The notes beneath the pieces are model-generated. The model had not been told where the DNA came from. It ran no database searches and saw only the letters and a program-made list of their open reading frames with translations. A DNA stretch of 64,000 nt, taken from positions 16,627,381 through 16,691,380 of the forward strand of contig CM030833.1 in NCBI GenBank assembly GCA_018105865.1, given 5' to 3'. Numbering within the stretch: the first letter of the stretch is position 1; every line of letters begins with the position of its first letter. The translations under genes were made by a program, and so were the position numbers. Source of the stretch: Metaphire vulgaris. Taxonomy: Eukaryota > Annelida > Clitellata > Crassiclitellata > Megascolecidae. This document shows positions 23,976-35,030 of the stretch, in pieces.

Positions 23976-26900
23976 ATGCTGGAGCAGGTCGGAAATGGAG
24001 CGTTTCACTTTGTCAATTTCAGAAGGAGGAAACTCTCTTCATGTTCAGTCTGGCGTCCGCCGGCCGTTCTAGCCGTACGAACTCTTCGACACACCGAATG
24101 CGCGGGTAACGTTACAACTTTCGGCCTTTTGAATATCCGGTCGCTTAGCAACAAGTTATACGATCTTCAAGAAGTTTGTCGGGAGCACTCGCTGAAAGTC
24201 ATCGGCTTGTGCGAGACGTGGCATGACGAAAACTCGGCCTGTATCGGTAGACTTCTTAGCGATGGATATCAAGTAGTCGAGAGGGCACGCCCCCGCCCAC
24301 TAGGCGACGGAGACCTTCTAACCACCAACCATGGCGGAGTAGCCATCGTTGCTGCTCCTGGTATCCGGCTGTCTAAGCTGAAGGTTTCGAGACAGTTTCA
24401 AACTTTCGAGTTGGTGTGCGCTCGCGTTTCCTCTGTGGAGTCGTGTGTACTGGCCGTGGTATACCGACCCGGTTCAGCTGCGATCACGCAACTCTTCTTC
24501 TCCGAAATGTCAGAGCTGCTAGGAGACCTCGCGACTCTATCGGGACCAGTGTATGTCGCAGGAGATCTTAACCTTCCTAGCGTTAACCCCGAGTTGCGGT
24601 CGTGGGAGGATTCCGAAACTAAAAGCGTTAACCACGAGTTGCGGTCGTGTATTGTCTACGTCTCCAGTGGAGCAGGTGCAGCTGCAGGAGCAGGAGGTGA
24701 CCACCCACTTAATTGTTTTGGTGACACGCCCAACCAAATGGAGCCGCGGTCCGTGTCACTCGAGGTATTCTTAGTGGACACTCTGAGCCAATTATTGGCA
24801 TTCCAATATCCAATGCAATTCGCCCAAAGGAGCGAACCATTGTTCTCCGCTGAATAGTGTGACATATGGGACGGTCCTTCGGAAGCAATGCAAGAATGCA
24901 TGGAACGCTTTCTGCATGGAAAAGTGCCAGAGAATGTAACCTCAAGGAGGTTAACGTGCGGCTCGATCGTGAAGATGAGACAGCCACTCGTCAACTCGGA
25001 GAGCTCTTCACGACCTACAACTTCGTGTTCCAGAAGACTCAGGCGACGCACACCGGTGGTGGTGTGCTTGATGTGGTCGCGTACCACAACGACACTGTTC
25101 CGCCACAGATCAGTGTTGTTGACGTAGGCCTGTCCGACCATCATCTGGTCCGATGGACAGTACCGCTCACCAGACCACGCCCGGTCTATGCTCCGGTCAC
25201 ACGTCGTGCTTGGCGCATGTTGGACACCTCCGTGCTCCGGAATGAGCTAATGATGTCAAGACTCTGCCAACCAGAGTTATGGTCCTCGATGACCATCGAC
25301 GAACTGGCTCAACTCTACGACCAGGAAATTACCGACATTGTGGAAAGGCTGGTGCCGGAGACGACGGTGAACTGTCGACGCCGCTCCTCTGACCCCTGGT
25401 TCGACGAGGAGTGTCGGATGGCCAAGAGGAAGTTACGGCTTGCTGAGCGGAAATCTCGGGAAGTTTACTCGGACCCGGATGACGCGGCAACGGCAGTAAC
25501 CTGTTGGACGGAATGTCGGAGAGCCTACAGGCAACTGCTCCGCCGGAAACGTGAGGTCTTCTGGAGCGGTAAAGTCGACTCTGAACGAGCCGATCCTCGT
25601 CGTCTCTGGAAGTCTCTGAATACTCTACTCGGCCGCGGACGAACGCCAGCTCACAGCGCGCCTCCGGCAGACTCCTTCGCCGAATATCTCAGTGAGAAGG
25701 AAGCACGGGTTTGCGAGGCTACCGAGGCGCATGACCCGCCCACGCTTAACGCACGGTTTTCACAATGCCAATTCGGTTTGTTCCAGTCTCTATCCCATGA
25801 CGACGTGGCATCGGTGATTCGAGCACTGCCGGACAAGCAGTGCGCCAGCGACCCTCTACCGACATTTCTTCTCAAGGAATCATCCGACCTACTCGTACCT
25901 TTTATCACCGAGCTATTTAACCGTTCGATGTCTGCTGGAATCGTACCGACGACTTTCAAGTCCGCCTACATCATTCCCAGACTTAAGAAACCCAGCTTGG
26001 ATGCTGATGACATCAGGTCGTACAGACCGATTTCCAACTTGACAGTGCTGTCGAAGCTACTTGAGCGGCTCGTCTCTAAACAACTTATTCGCTACCTGAA
26101 GTCTTCCAATCTGCTCCTGAGCTACAGTCTGCATATCGTGCTTACCATTCAACTGAAACCGCGGTGCTGAAAGTCACCTCGGATATTCTTCGAGCTCTGG
26201 ACGCTGGGGACGTAGCGGTTCTGGTGCTGTTGGACCTCACCGCCGCCTTCGATACTGTGGATCATGCTACGTTGCTGCAGAAGATGGAAGTATCGTATGG
26301 GGTGGGCGGCTCTGTGCTTCAGTGGTTCTCCTCATACCTGGAGAACCGGATGCAGTACGTACGCTGTGCCGGTTCTACTACGCCGCCCACACGAGTAGTG
26401 CGTGGGGTCCCTCAGGGCTCCGTCCTGGGACCTATCCTCTTCGTACTATACGTTGCCGATATGGTGAGTATTGCCCAGCGGTTCGGGTTGCAAGCTCACC
26501 TCTACGCGGACGACACGCAAGTCTACGGGAGCTCCCCCCCTGCGGCGATCCAGCAGCTTCAACAACGCGTCACGATGTGTTTAGCTGAGATGACCAGTTG
26601 GTTGAGGTCACATCGACTGCAGCTCAATGCTGCTAAGACGGAAGTGCTCTGGATGGCTGCTGAGAGACAGAAACACTGGATACCGTCGTCTTGCATCTAC
26701 ATCGATGGAATGGAAGTGCAACCGGTGTCGATCGTGCGGAATTTAGGTATATATCTTGACAGTACGTTATCAATGAAGTCACATGTGGCAAATGTAGTGG
26801 CAGGGTGCTTCAAAGCCCTGCGGCTGATCAGGAGTATCCGTCGATCAGTGTCTGCCAATGGTCTTAAAACACTGGTCTTTGCACTGGTGCTGTCCAAATT

Positions 26901-27357
26901 AGACTACGGCAATGCAACTCTCGCTGGACTACAGAAATACCTACATAACCGTCTCCAGTCCGTCCTGAACGCTGCTGCGCGAGTGATATGCCAGGCCTCA
27001 TTAGGCGATCACATTACTCCGCTGCTACGCGATCTGCACTGGTTGTCTGTGCCAGAGCGGATCCATTTCAAGCTGGCAACATTGACCTTCCGTTGCCTGA
27101 ATGGAGCCGGTCCAGAATACCTTGCGTCCGAACTATCACGAGTGGCTGACCACGCAAGCCGGCAAAGATTGAGATCGGCCGGATCCGCCTTATTGGTGGT
27201 CCCGAGGATGCGCCTCCGAACCGTCGGGGATCGAGCATTTCCCGCGGCCGCGGCTCGGGCATGGAATTGTCTACCGCCATCAATACGGCTCTCTACGACC
27301 TTGAATACTTTTAAAGAGAGACTTAAAACCTGGTTATATCGCACGAGTTATCTGTAA
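23976..27357 (+). pseudogene. CR1/Jockey-group non-LTR retrotransposon ORF2 (endonuclease + reverse transcriptase), broken
   Basis: Three overlapping-frame segments (23976-24572, 24956-~26118, ~26119-27357) form one ORF2. The apurinic-type endonuclease shows LNIRSLSNK, LCETW, VVYRPGS, VAGDLN and LSDHHLV, so its catalytic residues are present. The reverse transcriptase shows RPISNLTVLSKLLERLV, LLDLTAAFDTVDH, GVPQGSVLGPILF and YADDTQVY (YADD at 26503-26514), then the C-terminal block ARAWNCLPPSIR. It is broken by a 383-bp insertion at 24573-24955 just after AGDLN and by loss of one base at ~26117-26121. No ORF1 is visible, so the copy is 5'-truncated or of a family without it. A 3' UTR of ~57 bp ends in a TAA-repeat tail. 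It lies in sense orientation in the cyclase intron. Confidence 0.88.
24573..24955. mobile_element. 383-bp insertion inside the retrotransposon endonuclease
   Basis: Flanked by TTAAC on both sides (24568-24572 and 24951-24955). Removing one copy with the insert restores reading from GDLN to VRLDRED. It contains two near-identical 25-bp direct repeats (24580 and 24624) with core CGAGTTGCGGTCGTG. No clear terminal inverted repeats; class unknown. Confidence 0.6.
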
Positions 27358-27413
27358 CTTTGTAATGTGTTCATGCAGTTCGTTCGGACGAGTTACCACA
27401 TAAATCAGTACGT

Positions 27414-27435
27414 TAATAATAATAATAATAATAAC
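27414..27435 (+). repeat. TAA-repeat 3' tail of the CR1-like element
   Basis: Seven TAA units about 57 bp after the ORF2 stop. Short tandem tails of this sort end CR1/L2-group elements and mark the 3' boundary. Confidence 0.7.
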
Positions 27436-28189
27436 TTATGGCTGCGAACTCAATTCACGAGATTTTAAAATAATATCTAGAAAAAAACAAGCAGCGGAAA
27501 CAACGGAAACCTCGGATCATCGGATGCAGTAACGATGTTAGTGCCATAGGTGACCTGATATAATGATGTTTTCAGAAATGATTTGGAGTACCATTGCATG
27601 GTTGTTGATACATTTGAAAAATAGTGCTATAGAAATGCGTACTTATTATCCTACCTCATTCGCAGTGTTCAGTTTGCTTTCTTGAAATTTGCCCATACTT
27701 ACCAGTAGCCAGAGTTCGTAGACTGGCGAGTCTGACAATATTGTTAACAATCTCGAGCTTTCGTGGTCTTTCGCACGCACGGCCACTCTACAAGCCTCAC
27801 CGATTGCTGTAGAAATTTAGAAATGACACTCGGCTGTTGTACAGTGGTTCGTTGGTGTATCTTGCCAAGCAGTGGTAGTTTATCGTCGTTCTGAGAATTC
27901 AGCGATTTTCTCGCGCGTTTGCTCAGTTTCATCATTCGTGTTAATAGCCTGACTCATCGCCTCGCATGTTAAATAGCTTGTGCTGTTTAATCAACTGAGT
28001 GTCTCATTAATTAAATGCTCTCTCCCTTCTCCTCCTCCTTTCCCTCCACGTTTCCCCATCATTCTCCTCACTCTTCCTCTAACTACATCTACCTAATCGC
28101 ATTATGACTTCGCAGACTTCCTGCCTATCTGTTATATTAATATGACGGCGCAGCTGTTGTGTTGAAGTAAAAAGCGTTCTCATTGACAT
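27436..28189. other. No gene seen
   Basis: Intron sequence of the cyclase gene between two CR1 copies. No clear repeat ends. Confidence 0.4.
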
Positions 28190-29676
28190 AATCTCTCAAC
28201 TCGTATTGATCTGTCTTGCGGTGTCCCTCAAGGCTCGATCCTTGAACCTCTGTTATTTACTCTCTATACAACCCCCGTGGGTTAATTTCTTGATGAACAT
28301 CAATTGACCCATCATCTTTATGCTGAGGATACTCAAATTCTTATCTCTTAAGACTTTATCCACTGCCTGCTCTAATATTCAGTCATGGGTGGATTCAAAT
28401 ACAGGCTGTATGCTTCTTTTAAATTCATCAAAACCGAGTTCTTACTATTAGGCACTCCAATTGGCCAAATTTGAATCTCTGAAATCTGTAGTACTGGGAG
28501 ATTCCTCTGTTGTCCCTAGAAGTAGGCCTACCTCTGCTCGCAACCTTGGTGTGATATTTTACTCTTCCCTCTCGTTCACTAGTCACATAAATTCAGTCTG
28601 CAAAATTTCTCATTATAATATTCGGGACATCTATGGCATCAGACATCTACTTTCTAAGCCTACCCTTATTCAACTAGCAAATGTATTGGTATATTGTCGC
28701 TTAGATTACTGCAATTCCTGCTTTTCGGCATCGCAAATTCAAATATGCAGAAACTCCAGAGAGTACAAAATTCTTTAGTTAGAGCAATATCCCAAACTTC
28801 CAAATTTCAACATATAGCCCAAGCTAGACAATCCCTAAATTGGCTTCCTATCAAACACCGAATTAATTATAAAATCTGTCTTTTAGTATATAAAACCATG
28901 TTATATAATGGACCCAATTACCTTAAGATGCGACTGATCCTTCGACCTAGGGGCTGTCCATTAATTACGTCAACAATTTAGGGGGGTTGAAAAAGTTTGA
29001 CAGTTGTTGACAGGAGGGTCAACAATTTCACTTTTAAAAAATAATCAAAAATAGGAAATTTCATGGAATACTACTTATTACCTTATTACAATGGAAAAAA
29101 GCATGGCAAAAAGTTAATCACCACCACATTTTGACACTCGATGAGCAAAAAAGGGAAAAATGGCAAAAATGGTCATCACCGCAAAAATAATAACCTTGTT
29201 ATTAGGACCAGTCATTGATCTTGGGGGGGGGTCAAGCGTTTTTGAAATGATTATAGGGGTAACTGAAAGTTGACAGTTGTTGACAAGGGTCAAAAATTGC
29301 CCAAAATTGTTGACATAATTAATGGACAGCCCCTACTAAGCAATCCACTAGGTATTCGATTGGACTTTCATTTGATGTTCCTCATTCTCGTACAGTCATT
29401 GGCACTAGTTGTTTCTCAGTGTGTGGCCCTAGGCTCTGGAATTCATTACCAATATCACTTCGCATTACTAACACTTTATCATCTTTCAGATACGATTTTA
29501 AAACATACCTGTTTGACTCGGCTTACCCCCCTTAGATTGCTCCCCCGCTGTTCTGACTGATCTTTCCGGCTTGAAATGGATCTTGTTCAATTTGGATATG
29601 GTGCGCCATCGGCTGATGCCCTGGCCCTGGGCATTATGATAGTGGCGCCATAGAAGTTGATTGATTGATTGATTTA
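28190..29676 (+). pseudogene. CR1/L2-like retrotransposon remnant with TTGA tail, split by a MITE
   Basis: Shows GVPQGSILEPLLFTLY at ~28215, YAEDTQ near 28325, ARNLGVIFYSSLSFTSHINS at ~28540, YCRLDYCNSC at ~28690, LNWLPIKHRINYK at ~28840 and, after the MITE at 28950-29333, CGPRLWNSLP in changed frame near 29425. The 3' UTR has GCCATCGGCTGATGCCC and GTGGCGCCATAGAAG, shared with the copy at 47.6 kb, and a TTGA tail. Confidence 0.78.
28950..29333. mobile_element. MITE, GGGGCTGTCCATTAATTA family, inserted in a CR1 copy
   Basis: 384 bp, ends GGGGCTGTCCATTAATTACG and ATAATTAATGGACAGCCCC, flanked by TA. Removing it rejoins the two parts of the CR1 remnant. Holds a GATGAGCAAAAAAGG/GGTCATCACC module at ~29138-29185. 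Confidence 0.85.
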
Positions 29677-30900
<1,224 letters not shown>

Positions 30901-31047
30901 GTGGAGACGATCGGTGACGCGTACATGGTCGTCGGTGGCTTTCCGGTGTCCAGCTCTTCTCACGCCGACGTCAGCGTCTTAATGGCCTTCGAAATGATTC
31001 GAGAATCGGAAACGGTCGTCTCGCCGGTCAGCGGTCAGTCGCTGCAG
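30901..31047 (+). CDS. GUCY1A: Soluble guanylate cyclase alpha-like subunit, second visible exon (VETIGDAY)
   Basis: 147 nt, 49 codons, phase 0 to 0, between acceptor TGATTGGAAG and donor CTGCAG|GTGAAG. It starts VETIGDAYMVVGGFP. The Glu of VETIGD is the guanine-selecting residue of guanylate cyclases (Lys in adenylate cyclases) and the Asp of GDAY is the second metal ligand. The rest (SHADVSVLMAFEMI, then VSPVSGQSLQ) follows the alpha-subunit pattern up to the point where the next exon supplies RIGIHSG. The preceding intron is ~13.5 kb and a 143-bp TA microsatellite ends 340 bp upstream. Confidence 0.87.
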
Positions 31048-33251
31048 GTGAAGAAAGCACACCCACTACCATATTTCATGTTGCTTTTAAGCGTCGTTGT
31101 ATGAAGGTCAAGTTTTCCAACTAATGGAAAACTTTGCTTTTAAATAATCGAGTAAAAGAGAGTTGCAACGGCCAGATCTTTCTTGTCGTTCGAATTTGTG
31201 ACTTTTAAAGGGTTCTGTTCTCTGTTCGGTTTATTTTCAGTAAACAAAGAGTTAGGCCTATCAAGGCAGTCGGTTTTGGAACTCTGCTGTAGTTACTGTA
31301 GTCGGTTTTTGGAAAGTGCCGAGAATAGACGTGGAAATGGCGACTTAACTCAAATTGCAAATGTCGGCATGCAATAATATTGACCTTGCTGAAAACACGT
31401 TCCCGGTCACGCGTCAGCGTTTCTCGGAGTGCTGCTGCTAGCTGGTGGTGGTGGTGCTGGTGGTGGTGGTGACCAGCTGATTTTCAGACAGTGAAGTCTA
31501 TTGAGGTATTCGCAATCTTGTCTAACGGTGCCATGTAATGACGCAGATAAATTCCCCATGACCGTCAGTCGCAATATCTCGCGGCGTCGATCAACGCCCT
31601 CATTTCGTCAGGCGTAAAACCAAGCGTTACAGTTATTACCAGCGCATAGTAAACATATAGGCCTATGGTATGGTCGAGAAATTGCACGCGGTGAGATTGT
31701 GTCGTTTTTCACGGAATCGCCAAAATTTAACGACCATGACCGAATTTTGACGAAGAACTCAAGGTCGTGACCTTTGTAGCAACCATGTTCTTAAACATGG
31801 AAGGCAGACGAAAATAGCATTCCACATACACATCTCGACAGAAGTAATATCTGATGTAATTGAGACACGCATGCTCTGTAGATTGCGGAGATGAAATTGG
31901 TTAATACCTGATCGGAGACCGTTCCTATTCGAAATCCTCTCCACCGGAATGGCCTGGAGTGTCACGACTTATTGGCTTCATTAGATCATGCCATGCAGGG
32001 TTATTTCTAGGATTGTAAATTTGGGGGGTGTCGGTAAAATTTGGTGGTGTTCGGGGGCTATTTAGGGTACATACCACTGTTAGCTATTGTTAGATTAGGA
32101 TTTGGGGGGGGGTGTCGAGCTCAAATTAGGAGGGTGTTGGGGGGTGTTAGGGGGCGTAAAAATATCCCTGGATCATGCAGAGTGACATAAGATTCTTGCA
32201 GCATCGGACTTCTGACTCACGAGCTGGTAATGCTTGAAATGACAGCGTCCTCAGACTTTCTCCTCTGTGTACTCCAAGTATTTGCAGAGATAACATACCG
32301 CACTCACATTCATCCTATGCTCAAGGCAGAAGGACCATTTCGCCAACAAAGTCCCGACTCCCGATTATATATTTCCTCTGTAAATGAATAGAGTCAAGGA
32401 TCTTCCCATGCTTGATCCTCTCTCCAGGAAAAAGGTTTTAAAAGGTACAGTACTCAAACGAGCATAGGATCAGGTGCTGATCTCCGAGCACTCCTAGAAA
32501 GGTTTACCTCTATAAGAATACAAATTAGACAAATGAAATAGCAATTTCACCGACAGGATACTTACACCCCTACCATTCAAACCCCAACTGGTTTTGACTA
32601 GAATGGCGATAGAAGTGGTTGACTGGAACTGCAGCTTCCAAGTAGGAAAAGGCGCGGTTCAAAGTGACCCTTACAGTTTATTAGCAATCTGACTATATAT
32701 GCTCGCGTGTCTCTTATGATCTGCGACCGCTTTTACTCTTCGAACTTGGACATTTCATAAATCACATATACTGACATTGCCTTTTAAGCATCGCCCCTAA
32801 ATTACTTGCAAAATCGATTTTCGTTCTCATGCTTGATTCTAACGCTTGCGTTGTCCCTATAAGCCCCGACCTAGAGACAGTACTGTAAGTCTGGCGTACA
32901 GTTACTTTTAAAACTCTGCAATGAGTTATTTGATAGGTCACATACATATAATGATGATATGGTTGGGTGGTTGATATCCTAAGCAATAAAACTAGGGTCG
33001 GCTGCTATGGCAACTACTGTAGTCTTAAATTGATAAAATAGAGGGTTTCTCAGTGGAGGGATAGACGCCGATGGCGACAGCAGTAATATCATTGACTGAA
33101 TGCCGAGAGAAGTAGGAAATGGGTTCAGTGATAACAACGACTACTTCATCAGAGTATCTGTAAACAGGCGAATGGATGAACGAATGAAAGGTCAAAATCG
33201 CCGAAAACTATTTGCGGCCAAAGCGAGTCACAAGACCCTGCGTCCTTTGCT
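31048..33251. other. Intron between cyclase exons two and three
   Basis: No exon recognised. Contains a GGT-rich tract at 31441-31472 and a MITE at 31996-32170. Confidence 0.45.
31996..32170. mobile_element. MITE, CAGGGTTATTTCTAGG family, second copy
   Basis: 175 bp from CAGGGTTATTTCTAGGATTG to AAAAATATCCCTG. GATCATGC follows the right end and occurs 4 bp before the left end, probably the target duplication with a small left extension. Confidence 0.7.
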
Positions 33252-33264
33252 CAATCTACTACTG

Positions 33265-33305
<41 letters not shown>

Positions 33306-33342
33306 GCTACTGCTACTGCTACTACTACTACTGCTGCTGCTG

Positions 33343-33392
<50 letters not shown>

Positions 33393-33428
33393 ACTGCTGC
33401 TGCTGCTACTGCTGCTACTGCTGCTGCC

Positions 33429-33488
<60 letters not shown>

Positions 33489-33520
33489 AATAGGCCTACT
33501 ACTACTACTACTACTGCTAC

Positions 33521-33552
<32 letters not shown>

Positions 33553-33587
33553 CCGCCACCACCACCACAACAACAACAACAACAACA

Positions 33588-33652
<65 letters not shown>

Positions 33653-33690
33653 AACTCTACAACTACTACTACTACTACTACTACTACTAG
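33252..33690 (+). repeat. Compound CTA/CTG triplet array next to a splice acceptor
   Basis: About 440 bp of CTN triplets in blocks: CTA, then CTG with scattered CTA, a TAATAGGCCTACT break at ~33487, ATT, CAC/CAA, then CTA up to 33690. The longest CTG-rich block is 33331-33487. The transcribed strand order gives CUG repeats in the cyclase pre-mRNA. Confidence 0.92.
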
Positions 33691-33720
33691 CACCACTGAG
33701 CTCGCGATTGTTGATTTCAG

Positions 33721-33875
33721 ATTCGTATTGGGATTCATTCTGGTGCATGCGTTGCCGGAGTCGTTGGTCATCTGATGCCAAGATACTGTCTCTTCGGTCG
33801 GACGGTTGCTCTGGCCAGCAAAATGGAGACGTTCAGTGGACCCGGGATGATCAACATCAGCGAAGATACGCTGAA
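33721..33875 (+). CDS. GUCY1A: Soluble guanylate cyclase alpha-like subunit, third visible exon (catalytic core)
   Basis: 155 nt, acceptor TTGATTTCAG, donor CTGAA|GTACAT, phase 0 to 2; found by reading frame rather than as a long ORF. It encodes [16 protein letters not shown], then [19 protein letters not shown] and INISEDTLK. The block usually written FGDTVNxASRMES in catalytic homodimers reads [13 protein letters not shown] here: the transition-state Asn is Ala and the Arg is Lys, as in alpha subunits, which supply the metal Asp pair while beta supplies Asn and Arg. Joining to the next exon completes a Lys codon and keeps the frame. The acceptor lies 30 bp after a ~440-bp CTA/CTG triplet array. 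Confidence 0.87.
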
Positions 33876-33899
33876 GTACATTTTGCGTTAAGACGGTGC

Positions 33900-34095
33900 T
33901 ATGACAAAATGTCCGCGGACATAAGGTCACGGACAAAATGTGATGGGGACAAAATGTGAGTGGACAAAATGTAAATGCATTTTGTCCGTGACATTTGTCC
34001 GTGGCATTTTGTCCGTGACATTTTACCGGTGAACAATTTGTCCTCTTGGCATTTTGTCCGTGACATTTTGTCCGCGGACACTTTGTCCGGCCACG
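33900..34095. repeat. Clustered ACGGACAAAATG repeats in both orientations
   Basis: GGACAAAATGT occurs about four times to 33972 and CATTTTGTCCGTG about six times after it, with CCGCGGAC at both ends, so the whole is roughly palindromic. It starts ~25 bp after a cyclase donor site. Probably a MITE or foldback element. Confidence 0.7.
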
Positions 34096-34142
34096 GTTAA
34101 TACGCGTCAGCAACGAAGACAGCGTCGATCAGTCATTGCATC

Positions 34143-34839
34143 CAGTGGCGTCCGTCAAAGATTGGTGTTTAGAGAACGATAACTATTATTTCAAAACCAA
34201 AGGGGGTTGGTTAGGCTACATCAAAATTCGTAGCCTACTGTAAGCTTAGTGGAACTCGAGGCAGTGGCGGCTCCACCGGGGGGTCAGAGGGGCCCGTGCC
34301 CCCCCCCCCTATTGAGAGCCTGGCCCCCCAGTGGCCCCCCAGTTGGGACCCTATACTTATGCTACATACATTAAACAACAAATGGTTGGCCCCCCATGAT
34401 TAGAAGTTGCCACCCCAACGCCCCCCACTTGCCAAATCCTATAGAGCCGCCACTGACGCGAGGCGTGTATTGGTGGTAGAGTTCGTATATTCGCCGTACA
34501 GTCTACCCTGGTATACTTGTGTCCGAATGTCAAATCAGTAAGCAGTTTGAATTATGGAAGTGAAGCTTCTTTGACTGCCACTATATTAAACACAAGAGAG
34601 CTTCTACGCAGCTATTAAACTTTACGATTGAAGTGTTATTTGTCTTCATCAATAGAGACTATCGTGCAAGATGAAAAATACAATCAATCAAACTACCAAG
34701 AATCGTCACAGTATTAAATTTGACATAATGGGTGGGACAGGAATGTCTTCTGCAATAACTGGGTTGGCTGGTTGAAATTGCGAGTATCGTTTTCTATTTC
34801 TACAGGTCTACTGCTTAGGGGTGGTACAGGACGCCACTG
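34143..34839. mobile_element. Possible CAGTGGCGTCC-ended element holding a nested MITE
   Basis: Ends CAGTGGCGTCCGTC and GGACGCCACTG are inverted repeats, but flanking 8-mers do not match. The 34262-34455 MITE lies inside. Confidence 0.4.
34262..34455. mobile_element. hAT-type MITE, CAGTGGCGGCTC family
   Basis: 194 bp, same orientation and nearly same sequence as 12687-12877, flanks ACTCGAGG/ACGCGAGG (7 of 8). Confidence 0.85.
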
Positions 34840-35030
34840 GTTTAACTGAAAATGTTAATATCTCTTAGACTAAAACAATCGCTTTTACAGTGTGGATTAA
34901 ACTCAAACTCAGCGCTGACTCGTTACCTCTTTCTAAGCATGTCAAGATTTTCGGACATTAAAATTAAATATCCTTGATACTGTAATGCCATAATTTTTGC
35001 CGAGATCTGATTCCCGTGTTGTGTTCACAG

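Noticed and set aside
24709..25144. Minus-strand frames over the retrotransposon
   Set aside because: Shadows of the plus-strand endonuclease and its insertion.
31048..33250. Loss of the second half of the cyclase catalytic domain (first impression)
   Set aside because: The missing part was found as a 155-nt exon at 33721-33875, in phase with both neighbours.
33100..33781. Open frames coding long poly-Leu, poly-Cys or poly-Ala
   Set aside because: Translations of the CTA/CTG triplet array in an intron; no start context, no flanking domain.
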